Below, piece by piece: positions 16,232-25,091 of a DNA stretch of 50,902 nt (positions are counted from its first letter, which is position 1; every line of letters begins with the position of its first letter). The notes under the pieces were generated by a model, which was not told the DNA's origin, did no database searches, and saw only the letters and a list, made by a program, of their open reading frames with translations. The position numbers and the translations under genes are program-made. Source of the stretch: Nitrospirota bacterium (GTDB taxonomy: Bacteria > Nitrospirota > Thermodesulfovibrionia > Thermodesulfovibrionales > Magnetobacteriaceae); NCBI GenBank assembly GCA_015233725.1, contig JADFXD010000010.1, positions 1 to 50,902 of the forward strand, given 5' to 3'.

Positions 16232-17254
16232 CTACTTTAGAAAGTCTAGCAGTGACTGCGATAATATCTGGGACGAGGTCTGTCTTAGGGCCTGAAGGGC
16301 GACCTCGGATTTTGAAATATTACTGAAGACCTCAGTCATATCGGCATCCTGGACGGTGGACAGTAACCCATTCGTACTCGACGTTGAATTATCTGTGGTC
16401 TGTTGTGCTGAGTTTATGTAGCTTAATCTTGCCCCCACGGTTGCTCGTATGCTTGTTGTATTATCTATTGCCAGGGCGACGCACTTTTGCAGCGCCGATA
16501 GTCTTTCGGTGTTATTGGTATCCAGGGCGGTTACAATCTCGTTTACCATGTCCATGTAGTTAGTAAAGCTCACCTGATCATAGCCGGTAACTGATGGATC
16601 ACTTGAGGTGCTAAAGACCATGGTGATCTGCGCGCTACTGGCGACAGAGGTAAAGCTGGCAAAATTGCCGCTATCCAGACGCATGGATTGTGGGGCCATG
16701 GATATGGCAAAGGCATCTGTGCCGGTTACATTTTCTATCACCTGACCGGTCAGGCTTGTATCTACCTTGACATGGTTGGCATCCCCAAGATAACTGTAGG
16801 TGCCGTTGGCGTTGGTGGCATAACTGGAGACGCGGTTGTTGAAGCCTGAGAACAGATATCTATCGCCGAGCTTGCTGTTTGACAGGTTATATAGCTCATC
16901 CTTGAGTACGGAAATCTCTTGAGCTATGTCTTGTCTGTCAACGGGTCCTCTTGAACCATTTGAGGCATCTATCATAAGCTCGCTAATGCGCTGGAGGTTA
17001 TTTGTCATCTCCGACAGGACAGAGTCTGTTGAGTCAAGTAAGGATTGTGCGTCGTCCATGTTTTTTTTGTATTGTTCGTTATAATTGAGTGTGAGTTTAT
17101 AATCGAACACCTTCTGCATCCCTATGGTGTCGTCAGAAGGCCTGTTTATCTTAAGCCCTGAGGACTGTTGTTCTTGCGAGTCATACAGCTTGGATAAGTT
17201 GCTTTGAAAACTCTGCTTGGTTTGGTCATATATCATAAATGCAGATACTCTCAT
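16232..17254 (-). CDS. flgL: Flagellar hook-associated protein 3 FlgL
   Basis: 340 residues. The N-terminal D0/D1 helix has flagellin/FlgL sequence (SNLSKLYDSQEQQSSGLKINRPSDD), and the C-terminal helix SNISKSEVALQALRQTSSQILSQSLLDFL pairs with it. FlgL is the second hook-filament junction protein, next to FlgK. Its start overlaps the flgK stop by 4 bp (ATGA), so the two are translationally coupled. Confidence 0.95.
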   Translation of the reverse strand: MRVSAFMIYDQTKQSFQSNLSKLYDSQEQQSSGLKINRPSDDTIGMQKVFDYKLTLNYNEQYKKNMDDAQSLLDSTDSVLSEMTNNLQRISELMIDASNGSRGPVDRQDIAQEISVLKDELYNLSNSKLGDRYLFSGFNNRVSSYATNANGTYSYLGDANHVKVDTSLTGQVIENVTGTDAFAISMAPQSMRLDSGNFASFTSVASSAQITMVFSTSSDPSVTGYDQVSFTNYMDMVNEIVTALDTNNTERLSALQKCVALAIDNTTSIRATVGARLSYINSAQQTTDNSTSSTNGLLSTVQDADMTEVFSNISKSEVALQALRQTSSQILSQSLLDFLK

Positions 17255-18897
17255 GAGCGCACCAATGCCAGCAACGTATCAAGCATATCGTTGGTTGTGG
17301 TTACGAGCTTTGCGGCGGCCTCATACCCCTTCTGGTAACGAATCAGGTTCATTGACTCCTCATCCAGCGACACGGCCGATACCGAGTCACGTTGTTGCGA
17401 AAGCTGGTTGTACATGTTTGTTTCATACGTGTTGCTGTCTGTGGCATCCTTGCTAAGGCCTCCTATGGCATCGACAAAGGATGCGTAGAAATTGCTGAAT
17501 GTACTGTCCTTCATGGCTGAGTTGGCGGGGTGTTGCAGTTGAGCCAGCTCTACAACCTTGAGGGCATTCTTGTTATCTCCTGGTAGTCCTGGCGGAGCAG
17601 ATGCGGCCGCGAGCTGTTCTATATCGGTTATGGCAACTCCGCTATCTGTAATTGCCAGCGCTGTTGGAGAGAGTTTAAAGACATCACCCGCCTGTGGTGC
17701 CCCAGAGAAGGTCACATTTATACCGTCCACGTTCAACACGTTGCCTGAGAGGGTGGCGCTGGCGGAGGTCTGTGTATTTACGTCGTAGATGGTGTATGTG
17801 CTAGAGTCCGTAAATCTGATCTCATAGTCCTTGTAGGTGAGGGCTGTCCGGTCAATGATCGTTGCGCTGACGTCGGTGACCGTCGTGCTATTGACGTTGG
17901 TGACGGTTGGGGGGTAGGAGTTAAACAGGTCCTGTCCTGTGGTGGATTGATTTAGTCCATAACCCGATGATTGAATGATATTTATCTCGTTTGTGATAGA
18001 GCCCACAGTCCTTCTCAGGTTTGAAAGGGCATAGGGTATTCCACTCTGGTCGGAGTTTTTTAGTGTTAGCAACCCGCCTAGTTGGCCGCCATTTATATTG
18101 CTGGTGATGTCAACGCTGTCCACCATAATGATATCCTTGTTATCTGACGTCTTACTCATCTGCATGGGATGAACGATCTTGCCGCTGACGAGGTTTCTCT
18201 GTCCTACGATCACGTTGACCCGTCCGGATTCATCCTCGTAGCTGTTGAACTGAACCAGTGTGGCGAGGCTCTTGAGTGCCCCTGTTCGTTGGTCCCGCAG
18301 GGCGTTTGCCTGATGTGTTGAACCGGACTCTGTCGTTGATATCTGGTCGTTTAGCTGTGCTATTGTATCTGCCAGTTTATTGATATTATCAACTACGCTG
18401 GGGACTTCCTTATCCACGGAGGCGTTGAGGTCGGTCAGACTCTTTTCGATCTCCTTGGACTTATCGATAAACTCTTGTGAATTTGTCAGCACGAGGTTTC
18501 TCTGTGCCGAGTCGCCAGGGTTTGTGGAGAGTCCTTGCCAGGCGTTAAAAAGGCCATTGATGCTACTGCTAAGGCCGTTGCCGGTTTGCTCGTTGAATGA
18601 GTCTTCCAGCTTTGAGTATATGTCGCTTAATACTGAGGTCTTACCCATATTAGAATTCTCGTTGGACAACTGTGTCTCCAGGAACTGGTCATACTGCCTC
18701 TTGATATCGGTGACATCCACACCCCTGCCAATCTCACCCACGCCTGTCATTTGCGGGGAGGATATCTCCAGGATCGCATCCTGCCGGCTGTAATCCGGGG
18801 TATTAACGTTTGCTATATTGTTGGAAGTAACCTCCAACGCGGTCCTACTCGCCATTATTGCCGACCTTGCTATGTCAAACAAAGCTGTGACAGACAT
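17251..18897 (-). CDS. flgK: Flagellar hook-associated protein 1 FlgK
   Basis: 548 residues. It has the rod/hook-family N-terminus (IARSAIMASRTALEVTSNNIANVNTPDYSRQ) and the FlgK-specific C-terminal helix (LDEESMNLIRYQKGYEAAAKLVTTTNDMLDTLLAL). The middle holds the variable beta domains. It caps the hook before filament assembly. It follows flgN by one base and overlaps flgL. Confidence 0.96.
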   Translation of the reverse strand: MSVTALFDIARSAIMASRTALEVTSNNIANVNTPDYSRQDAILEISSPQMTGVGEIGRGVDVTDIKRQYDQFLETQLSNENSNMGKTSVLSDIYSKLEDSFNEQTGNGLSSSINGLFNAWQGLSTNPGDSAQRNLVLTNSQEFIDKSKEIEKSLTDLNASVDKEVPSVVDNINKLADTIAQLNDQISTTESGSTHQANALRDQRTGALKSLATLVQFNSYEDESGRVNVIVGQRNLVSGKIVHPMQMSKTSDNKDIIMVDSVDITSNINGGQLGGLLTLKNSDQSGIPYALSNLRRTVGSITNEINIIQSSGYGLNQSTTGQDLFNSYPPTVTNVNSTTVTDVSATIIDRTALTYKDYEIRFTDSSTYTIYDVNTQTSASATLSGNVLNVDGINVTFSGAPQAGDVFKLSPTALAITDSGVAITDIEQLAAASAPPGLPGDNKNALKVVELAQLQHPANSAMKDSTFSNFYASFVDAIGGLSKDATDSNTYETNMYNQLSQQRDSVSAVSLDEESMNLIRYQKGYEAAAKLVTTTNDMLDTLLALVRS

Positions 18898-19422
18898 TTA
18901 AGCCTCCTTTGTAATGAAGAACCCCTTTCTGGCAACTCTTGGGTTTATTCCAAGGGTCCTCAGAAAATTCAGGTTATTCCTTAGATAGTTTATCGAACGC
19001 TCTATTAAAATCTTGTTGTAGTCGTTTAACTCCTCGATACTCTGGAGCAGCGATCTCAGCTTTGAGCGAATCTCAAGGAATATGCTATCACCAGTTATCT
19101 CTGCCAATTCCTTGAGTGTCATGTCGGCTTTGATATTGGTGTAGGCCTGTTGGTTGCTACCATCATTGGCGCCAGGTTGTGTCTGTCTGGTTCTTGCCTC
19201 TTTTGATGCCTCCAAAGAATACTTCCTCATGAGTCTGACCCTTTCGTCCTCTAGCAATCTGAGTTTTAACAGAATGGTATCCTTCTCCTTGGCGAGCCTT
19301 TCCACGCTCTCCTCGTTAAAGTCAACCAGAGACTGTCGCTCCACTTGCAAGAGTTCAAACAACGCCTTGTAGCCAAGAACCTGCTCATTGAGGATCTTCT
19401 TTAAAGCATCTGTGGTCTTCAT
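18898..19422 (-). CDS. flgN: FlgN family export chaperone
   Basis: 174 residues, nearly all helical, with the FlgN layout: an N-terminal helix (LKKILNEQVLGYKALFELLQVERQSLVDF), a charged middle (EKDTILLKLRLLEDERVRLM) and a C-terminal helix. FlgN chaperones FlgK and FlgL to the export gate, and both lie directly downstream. It overlaps the flgM stop by 4 bp. Confidence 0.85.
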   Translation of the reverse strand: MKTTDALKKILNEQVLGYKALFELLQVERQSLVDFNEESVERLAKEKDTILLKLRLLEDERVRLMRKYSLEASKEARTRQTQPGANDGSNQQAYTNIKADMTLKELAEITGDSIFLEIRSKLRSLLQSIEELNDYNKILIERSINYLRNNLNFLRTLGINPRVARKGFFITKEA

Positions 19423-19721
19423 AATACCTCTTGCAACATCTTAGTGGCAATGGCCTTTGAGTCTATGCTGTAGGTGCCATTGTCAACTGATTCTTTAAGT
19501 ACTTTTATCTTGTCGGTTCGCTGCTCAGGCAGTTGGTCTATCTTACCCTTTAGCTCTTCGAAATCCTTCGCCTTGGATGAGAGGTTGACCCTGTCAGATG
19601 TCGCCACTCTATCCGTGTTTGATATACTAGAGCCACTGGTATTGGAGTCTGCCCTGTCTATCTTCTTGACCGGGCTGACTGACTCTTTGCCTTCTATGGG
19701 CTTAGTTCCATATATCTTCAT
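19419..19721 (-). CDS. flgM: Anti-sigma-28 factor FlgM
   Basis: 100 residues. It has a disordered, Ser/Asp-rich N-terminus and the conserved C-terminal sigma-28-binding half (DRVNLSSKAKDFEELKGKIDQLPEQRTDKI, then ESVDNGTYSIDSKAIATKML). FlgM holds FliA inactive until it is exported through the finished hook. Position just before flgN-flgK is standard. A good AGGAGG-type site precedes the ATG. Confidence 0.92.
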   Translation of the reverse strand: MKIYGTKPIEGKESVSPVKKIDRADSNTSGSSISNTDRVATSDRVNLSSKAKDFEELKGKIDQLPEQRTDKIKVLKESVDNGTYSIDSKAIATKMLQEVL

Positions 19722-19751
19722 CGTATACCTCCTTATAAGTAAAGTTGTGTT

Positions 19752-20159
19752 CTATAACTTACTATCGGCACTTACGTTGGATTTCTTTAAGGAGTCTTTC
19801 TCCCTGGAGACCTCTACATCGTTTTTGGTAGCTGCCGATCTCTGTTTTGAACCACTTTCCTCATTCAACCTGGTCAGTTGCTCTCTGAAGGTATCCTGTA
19901 GACCGAGGCCGCGTTGGGCCATGATCCTCGATATCTCTGTATCAAAAAGGCTTACGTACATATCCGCGCCCAACCCCTTACCCACCAACCCCTTGCTCGC
20001 CACTGGTCCGCAGGCGGAGCGCATCGCCTTGACCATTTGTTCTGCAAACAGGGCCTCCATCTCCTTGGCGATCTCTTTTATTGCCTCAGGGTCCTTCTTG
20101 CCTTTTATATTTTGTAAGGCCGTCAGGGGGTTTGACGATAGTCCGTTAACCGTTGTCAT
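19752..20159 (-). CDS. flgJ: Flagellar rod-binding protein FlgJ (rod-cap domain only)
   Basis: 135 residues containing only the N-terminal rod-binding domain (IKEIAKEMEALFAEQMVKAMRSA, then GADMYVSLFDTEISRIMAQRGLGL). The C-terminal muramidase domain of gamma-proteobacterial FlgJ is absent, as in many other phyla, so a separate wall hydrolase must open the peptidoglycan. It follows flgI by 9 bp. Confidence 0.93.
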   Translation of the reverse strand: MTTVNGLSSNPLTALQNIKGKKDPEAIKEIAKEMEALFAEQMVKAMRSACGPVASKGLVGKGLGADMYVSLFDTEISRIMAQRGLGLQDTFREQLTRLNEESGSKQRSAATKNDVEVSREKDSLKKSNVSADSKL

Positions 20160-20168
20160 AATAATCCT

Positions 20169-21323
20169 CTACATTATTTCCAGGTCAGCCGACAGTGCGC
20201 CAGCCGCCTTGATGGTTTGCATTATGGATATCAGGTCCCTCGGTGAGACACCCAACTTGTTTAATCCCGTTACGATCTCACCAAGGCTTGTGCCAGAGAG
20301 CCTGGACAACGCCACCTTGGTACCCTCTTTTACGCTGACGCCGGGTTGTACGGACTGTCCTCCCATGGCCTGTAGTGCCACATCGGTGGGTGTGGCCTCC
20401 TTTATCTCTATAGTCAGGTCGCCGTGGGCGATGGCAATGGGTAACAGTTTAACGTTTTCGCCGATGACCACGGTGCCCGTGCGCTCGTTGATGATCACCT
20501 TTGCCGGTACATCTATGTCTACATTGATGGCCTCTATGTCATTGACTAGCCCCACGACGTCCCCCTTGTACTGTTTGGGTACCATTACCGTTACCGATGA
20601 GGGGTCAAGCGTCTTTGCGTAATCGCCATTGAGGTGTTTATTGATGGCGTTTTTTATGTTTGAGGCCGTTGTAAAGTCCGTCCTGTTCAGGACGATGGTG
20701 AGGTCTTCCAAATTTGCCAGGTCGTAGTTGACCTCCTTTTCTATGATTGCCCCCTCAGGGACATTGCCCACTGTGGGGATGTTTTTTTGAACCGATGCCC
20801 CACCCCGCCCCGCGGAGAACCCTCCTACTGACACTGCCCCCTGGGCAATGGCATAGACCTTACCGTCTGGTCCCTTAAGCGGGGTCATAAGCAGTATCCC
20901 CCCCTGAAGTGACTTGCTGTCACCGATTGCCGACACTATGGCGTCTATCTTTCTACCAACCTTGGGGAAGGGTGGCAGCTTTGCCGTTACCATGACGGAG
21001 GCCACGTTTTTGGATATCACGTCCTTTTGGTCTATCGTTATGCCCATCTTGTAGAGCATATTGGTCAGGCTCAGGAGCATGGCGCCCTTCTTATCCCCCG
21101 TGCCGGTCAGGCCAACAACAAGCCCGTAGCCCACCAGTTGGTTGTCGCGTATCCCGCGGATGCTTGCCACGTCCTTGAGGCGCTCGGCATGTACCTCGGA
21201 TATCGGTAGCCACAACAGTACCGTTGCCAGCACTATCAAGAGGGGAAGAAGGGAGAGAGAGGGGGGCACGGACCCCTTGACCCCTTCCTGCGTAATCCTG
21301 ATGTTGTTAGTTGATTCATTCAT
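20169..21323 (-). CDS. flgI: Flagellar P-ring protein FlgI
   Basis: Start taken as ATG at 21323 (384 residues), which overlaps the flgH stop (TGATG). A longer GTG start at 21362 would lie inside flgH. Mature FlgI is standard: ERLKDVASIRGIRDNQLVGYGLVVGL, then GTGDK and the C-terminal LNKLGVSPRDLISIMQTIKAAGALSADLEIM. It forms the periplasmic P ring. Oddity: the signal region is long; residues about 12-27 (QEGVKGSVPPSLSLLP) are encoded by a degraded in-frame copy of the dispersed repeat, just before the hydrophobic core LLIVLATVLLWLPISEVHA. Confidence 0.95.
   Translation of the reverse strand: MNESTNNIRITQEGVKGSVPPSLSLLPLLIVLATVLLWLPISEVHAERLKDVASIRGIRDNQLVGYGLVVGLTGTGDKKGAMLLSLTNMLYKMGITIDQKDVISKNVASVMVTAKLPPFPKVGRKIDAIVSAIGDSKSLQGGILLMTPLKGPDGKVYAIAQGAVSVGGFSAGRGGASVQKNIPTVGNVPEGAIIEKEVNYDLANLEDLTIVLNRTDFTTASNIKNAINKHLNGDYAKTLDPSSVTVMVPKQYKGDVVGLVNDIEAINVDIDVPAKVIINERTGTVVIGENVKLLPIAIAHGDLTIEIKEATPTDVALQAMGGQSVQPGVSVKEGTKVALSRLSGTSLGEIVTGLNKLGVSPRDLISIMQTIKAAGALSADLEIM
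21239..21290 (-). repeat. Degraded repeat copy 7 inside flgI
   Basis: The minus strand reads GAAGGGGTCAAGGGGTCC..., then a C-run and a pyrimidine tract (TCTCTCTCCCTTCTTCCCC). This has the repeat's start and tail with the middle lost. It is in frame in the flgI signal-peptide region. Confidence 0.6.
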
Positions 21324-22033
21324 CAGAATGGCCTCAGTACTCCAAAGAGTCTGCCCAACCAACCGGGTGATTGGAGTTCCTGCAGGAAGCCGTCTCCCAC
21401 CTGGTATAGCCTGACGTCGGCAATCTTTTGGCTCTGCACGGTGTTTTGGGCATCCACGTCGTCGGGTCTTATGATACCCTGCAGGACGAGTATCTGTTTT
21501 TCGTAGTTCGTGGTGATCTCCTTCCTTGAGTCTATGACGAGGTTACCGTTGGGCTGGACATCTATGACCCTGGCGGTGATGGTACCTAGGAAGCTGCCTT
21601 CCTTTTTTATCTCGCCCTTGCCGCTAAACTTGTCCTTGTTGGTGGTTGACAGCTGAGGATTCGCTGCCACACCCTTTGAGAGTCCGGCGATTGCGTTTGT
21701 AACATTCAGTAAGTTTGCTATTGAGGAGTTATAGTCGGACTCCTTGTCTGCCGTGGTCTCCTCCTTGGTGTCCGTCTTGATGTTTTCTATGATATTGATC
21801 GTCACCAGGTCATTTATCCTTCGGGCGCGTCTGTCCTCGTAGAGGCTTGCCGAGTCGCTGTAGAGCGACCCCGGTTGTTGTGGGTCCCTGGCTGCCCCGG
21901 GGCCGTATACGTAAGATGGCGGCGGGGATGGCAGCTTGGAGGCCGGCGTTGCTGCACAACCGCTTGCCAGGATTACTGCAATGCCCGTTGATAACAGGGC
22001 CATCGATGATATTATTTCCTTCATTTTTCTCAT
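21323..22033 (-). CDS. flgH: Flagellar L-ring lipoprotein FlgH
   Basis: 236 residues. The lipoprotein signal has the lipobox ASGC near residue 26, followed by a Pro-rich linker. Family core: GSLYSDSASLYEDRRARRINDLVTINI, then KFSGKGEIKKEGSFLGTITARV, NLVIDSRKEITTNYEKQILVLQGIIRPDDV and a C-terminal GWLGRLFGVLRPF. It forms the outer-membrane L ring, proving a diderm envelope. It lies 1-2 bp after flgA. Confidence 0.96.
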   Translation of the reverse strand: MRKMKEIISSMALLSTGIAVILASGCAATPASKLPSPPPSYVYGPGAARDPQQPGSLYSDSASLYEDRRARRINDLVTINIIENIKTDTKEETTADKESDYNSSIANLLNVTNAIAGLSKGVAANPQLSTTNKDKFSGKGEIKKEGSFLGTITARVIDVQPNGNLVIDSRKEITTNYEKQILVLQGIIRPDDVDAQNTVQSQKIADVRLYQVGDGFLQELQSPGWLGRLFGVLRPF

Positions 22034-22034
22034 T

Positions 22035-22664
22035 TTATCTCTCCACTTTTACGGTGTGACTGTCAATAACTGTGCCAACTACTACCTTTTTTGACGATGG
22101 ATTTTCAACCTTGATTGTCCTTCCAACGTTGCCATTGTCTTTGGCTATGCCCTTTGTTGTGATCCTCACGTTGCCGCTCTCATAAAATATCGTCACTTCC
22201 TGTCCCCTCTTGATTGCATAGACATCCTCTAAGATGCGCTCGGTGATGGTGCGGTTGACGGGGACTGAATAGCTGAGTGTCCTGCCAATACAAGCGCTCT
22301 CCTCTGTGATAGCGCCAATGGGTATCCTCTTGATATTTACCTGTTCCCTGTAGACATCTCCCTCGCCGATTGTATCGCCTCTTTTCAATGCCCTGCGTGC
22401 GTTTACTACCCAGTCGTAGGCATCAACCTCTACCACGTAATCGATGATTTCCCCTGATGGGAACTTCAACTGGAATGTCGCCCTTCCTGGCACATTGCCG
22501 CTCAACAGCGTTATACCATCCGGTGGGGTAGACGGCAGGGCAGTGGGTTGACCTAAGGGCTGCACCCGCACCGTCGCCCAGGGATAGTTGTTCTTGATGT
22601 AGTCAGTGACAACACCCTGCGCAGACCACCCACTCAATAACGCCGTTAGAACTAAGGCTACCAT
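22035..22664 (-). CDS. flgA: Flagella basal body P-ring formation protein FlgA
   Basis: 209 residues. It has a short Sec-type N-terminus (ALVLTALLSGWSAQG). The SAF-like domain near residues 90-150 (RRALKRGDTIGEGDVYREQ) and the C-terminal FlgA core (RGQEVTIFYESGNVRITTKGIAKDNGNVGRTIKVENPSSKKVVVGTV in outline) are both clear. FlgA is the periplasmic chaperone for FlgI. A repeat copy lies between it and flgG. Confidence 0.93.
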   Translation of the reverse strand: MVALVLTALLSGWSAQGVVTDYIKNNYPWATVRVQPLGQPTALPSTPPDGITLLSGNVPGRATFQLKFPSGEIIDYVVEVDAYDWVVNARRALKRGDTIGEGDVYREQVNIKRIPIGAITEESACIGRTLSYSVPVNRTITERILEDVYAIKRGQEVTIFYESGNVRITTKGIAKDNGNVGRTIKVENPSSKKVVVGTVIDSHTVKVER

Positions 22665-22703
22665 TACTTAATACTCCTCACTTTACTCTGATTTGTTAGT
22701 GTG

Positions 22704-22813
22704 CAAGAGAAGAATGGGAGGCTTTGCCTCCCCTCAGACCCCTCCACAAGGGCACCAGTGCCCTTGACCCCATATAGACCTTATTTACAGTGTATTCTTA
22801 TACACAATATTTT
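22704..22813 (-). repeat. Two-hairpin repeat, copy 8, between flgG and flgA
   Basis: On the minus strand: hairpin 1 AAGGGCAC-TG-GTGCCCTT, GGAGGGGTCTGAG, hairpin 2 GGGGAGGC-AAA-GCCTCCC, then a pyrimidine tail. The upstream flank (AAAATATTGTGTATAAG...CACTGTAAATAAGG) matches that of copy 6. Within an operon it could act as a leaky terminator. Confidence 0.85.
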
Positions 22814-22819
22814 ACCTGA

Positions 22820-23608
22820 TTACCGTTTCATGTTATTTGCTGCCTGGAGCATCTCATCGGAGGTTTGTACGGCCTTGGAGTTGATTTCGTATGCCCTCTG
22901 ACTGACTATCATGTTGACCATCTCATCCACTACGCTGACGTTGCTGGTCTCGAGGTATCCCTGGGCGATGGTGCCAAAGCCCTGCAGGCCTGGGGTTGAG
23001 ACCACTGGAGTGCCGGAGGCATCGCTCTCCTGGTAGAGGTTCTTACCGAGGGCCTTGAGGCCGGCTGGGTTTATAAACTTTGCCAGTTCTATCTGTCCAA
23101 GCTGTGTCAGTGCCGTCTGGGTATTCTGTTGGACGGTGACTATGCCATCGGCGCCGACGGTTATAGCGGTGGTGTCGGGTGGGACGGTGAGTTGGGGCTC
23201 CAATAGATATCCCTCGTTGTTTACGACATTGCCATTGCTATCGAGTTTGAATGTTCCCGCGCGCGTATAGGCAACTGTGCCATCGGGCATGGCAATCTGG
23301 AAGAAGCCCTCCCCCTCTATGGCCAGGTCCAGGTTGTTGTTTGTGTTGACAAAGTCGCCCTGCGTAAACGACTTAGCTACGGCAACTGGTCGTACGCCAC
23401 TGCCTATCTGTTCACCAGTGGGGGACTTGTTCACATCCGAGGTTGGTCCACCTGGGGATTTCAGGGCCTGATACATGAGGTCCTGGAACTCAGCCCTTTC
23501 CTTCTTGTAGCCATATGTCGAGACATTGGCCAGATTATTGGAGAGCACATTTATGTTCAGTTGCTGTGCGCTCATTCCTGTTGCGGCTATATACAAAGAC
23601 CTTACCAT
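22820..23608 (-). CDS. flgG: Flagellar basal-body rod protein FlgG
   Basis: 262 residues, the canonical FlgG length. N-terminus MVRSLYIAATGMSAQQLNINVLSNNLANVSTYGYKK in outline; middle INPAGLKALGKNLYQESDASG; C-terminus LETSNVSVVDEMVNMIVSQRAYEINSKAVQTSDEML. Distal rod subunit. AGGAGGGG lies upstream of the ATG. Confidence 0.97.
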   Translation of the reverse strand: MVRSLYIAATGMSAQQLNINVLSNNLANVSTYGYKKERAEFQDLMYQALKSPGGPTSDVNKSPTGEQIGSGVRPVAVAKSFTQGDFVNTNNNLDLAIEGEGFFQIAMPDGTVAYTRAGTFKLDSNGNVVNNEGYLLEPQLTVPPDTTAITVGADGIVTVQQNTQTALTQLGQIELAKFINPAGLKALGKNLYQESDASGTPVVSTPGLQGFGTIAQGYLETSNVSVVDEMVNMIVSQRAYEINSKAVQTSDEMLQAANNMKR

Positions 23609-23684
23609 CTACCCCTCCTTAACGTTTTTATATTCATTATTATCATCGTATGTATATTTAAAATTTAATCAACAAGCGTAAGCG

Positions 23685-24434
23685 TTAAACCCTTGCCATA
23701 TCGTTTACAACCCTTGAGGCGGCCTCATCAAATGATTGTATCACCTTTTGATTTGACTCGTACTCACGGTACAGATCGATCATGTTTGTCATCTCCTGTA
23801 CCACGTTTACGTTTGAGGCCTCCAGGAATCCTTGTTTCAAGCCCGACGTTGAGTCAATGGCTGTCTCGCTGGAGGTATAGTTGCTGTCTCCTTCCTTTTG
23901 CATCTTGGCCTTGTCGGAGAACTGTACAATCCTGATCTTGTCTATTATTGCGCCATTGACGGTTACATCGCCCGTGGAGCTTATCTCCAGTCTCCCATCA
24001 GGCTGTACCTGTATGGGGCCTCCGCCGCCAAGCACCTTGACACCCTTTGAGGTGGTGAGAAAGCCCTGTGAGTCTAACTTGAAGTTACCCGACCTTGTAT
24101 ACTTATTTCCCTCGAGGCTAAAGAACCCCTGGCCGTCGATGGCGAGGTCTAACGGGTTACCGGTATTGATCATCGCCCCGCCTGAGTTATCGGTATAGAC
24201 GTCGGAGAAGTATGTCATAATCCTGCCATCCCCTGAACGGGCACCCATGCCAACAGACTTTGCCTGTTCCTCATCGCCGTTGTCGTTAAACTCGGACATC
24301 ATATAATCCCTGAAGGTTACGCCATCCCCTTTAAAGCCATAGGTGGTGGCATTTGCGAGGTTATTTGACACCGTCTCCATGTGCCGCTGCTTCATAACTG
24401 CCCCGGATGCGGCTATATAAATCCCTTTGTACAT
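23685..24434 (-). CDS. flgF: Flagellar basal-body rod protein FlgF
   Basis: 249 residues, similar to FlgG but shorter and more variable in the middle. It has the N-terminal MYKGIYIAASGAVMKQRHMETVSNNLANATTYGFKGD pattern and the C-terminal LEASNVNVVQEMTNMIDLYREYESNQKVIQSFDE. Being upstream of flgG, it is FlgF, the proximal rod protein. AAGGAG precedes the ATG inside the end of the upstream small gene. Confidence 0.93.
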   Translation of the reverse strand: MYKGIYIAASGAVMKQRHMETVSNNLANATTYGFKGDGVTFRDYMMSEFNDNGDEEQAKSVGMGARSGDGRIMTYFSDVYTDNSGGAMINTGNPLDLAIDGQGFFSLEGNKYTRSGNFKLDSQGFLTTSKGVKVLGGGGPIQVQPDGRLEISSTGDVTVNGAIIDKIRIVQFSDKAKMQKEGDSNYTSSETAIDSTSGLKQGFLEASNVNVVQEMTNMIDLYREYESNQKVIQSFDEAASRVVNDMARV

Positions 24435-24607
24435 ATCAATTGCTCCTTTAGTTTATTATTTTGCGACCTTGACGCCAATAAAATATTGATGATAGATTCA
24501 ACCTCAGCCGGCCCCTTAGTGCCCATAAAGACACTCGCAAAGAGGCGCATACTTGTCCTTAGCGGCGAATATCCTGCCATTGCCTTATCTATGTATAGAC
24601 TAATCAT
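24413..24607 (-). CDS. Small hypothetical protein in the flagellar operon
   Basis: 64 residues, unrecognised. ATG at 24607 lies 1 base after the upstream stop, and its own stop lies 21 bp inside flgF. It therefore exactly fills the gap on the same strand, which argues for a real gene. No signal peptide or clear transmembrane helix; predicted helical (YSPLRTSMRLFASVF, EVESIINILLASRSQNNKLKEQ). Confidence 0.55.
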   Translation of the reverse strand: MISLYIDKAMAGYSPLRTSMRLFASVFMGTKGPAEVESIINILLASRSQNNKLKEQLICTKGFI

Positions 24608-24608
24608 G

Positions 24609-25001
24609 TTATTTATTGAGGTTAAGGATCAACTCAACCTCCCCCCTCTGCATCCCTAATACGTCAGCGATCTCATCTACCTTAAGCCCCCTGTATGTCA
24701 GGGCCATGACCTCGTGTTGTCTGTTGACCGGCCCCTGGGGGTGATGAATGGAGTCGGCCATGTGTAACAGCCTCTCAAAGTTCACCAGTTTGGCATCGAC
24801 CGAGGCCTCTATGGCCTCAAGTATCTCTATCTGTTTTTCGAGCTTCTTGAAGATGACACTAGCGGTGTGTTGCAGTATGGCAATATCGTTTTTTGTCTCT
24901 TCTGTACCCTCAACTGCCTTTACCTTACCTTTTGCATCAAAGAGCTTTTTCATAGTTATCTCTCCAGCGGATTCGTTCTTCTTGCTAAATAATCCTATCA
25001 T
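24609..25001 (-). CDS. DUF6115-like protein with C-terminal helix-turn-helix
   Basis: 130 residues. It has a central amphipathic coiled coil (TASVIFKKLEKQIEILEAIEASV) and a C-terminal sigma-70 region 4-like HTH (HEVMALTYRGLKVDEIADVLGMQRGEVELIL). Proteins with this plan are common at the head of flagellar rod operons in several phyla. It is the first gene after the sigma-54 promoter. DNA binding is inferred only from the HTH-like end. Confidence 0.65.
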   Translation of the reverse strand: MIGLFSKKNESAGEITMKKLFDAKGKVKAVEGTEETKNDIAILQHTASVIFKKLEKQIEILEAIEASVDAKLVNFERLLHMADSIHHPQGPVNRQHEVMALTYRGLKVDEIADVLGMQRGEVELILNLNK

Positions 25002-25091
25002 CTCAAAACGCCTTTTTACACATCCGGTATTCGTCTTTTGCCTTGTAAATGTATCTTAAAAAGATGACTTTACTGACGTTCTCTTATCTTT

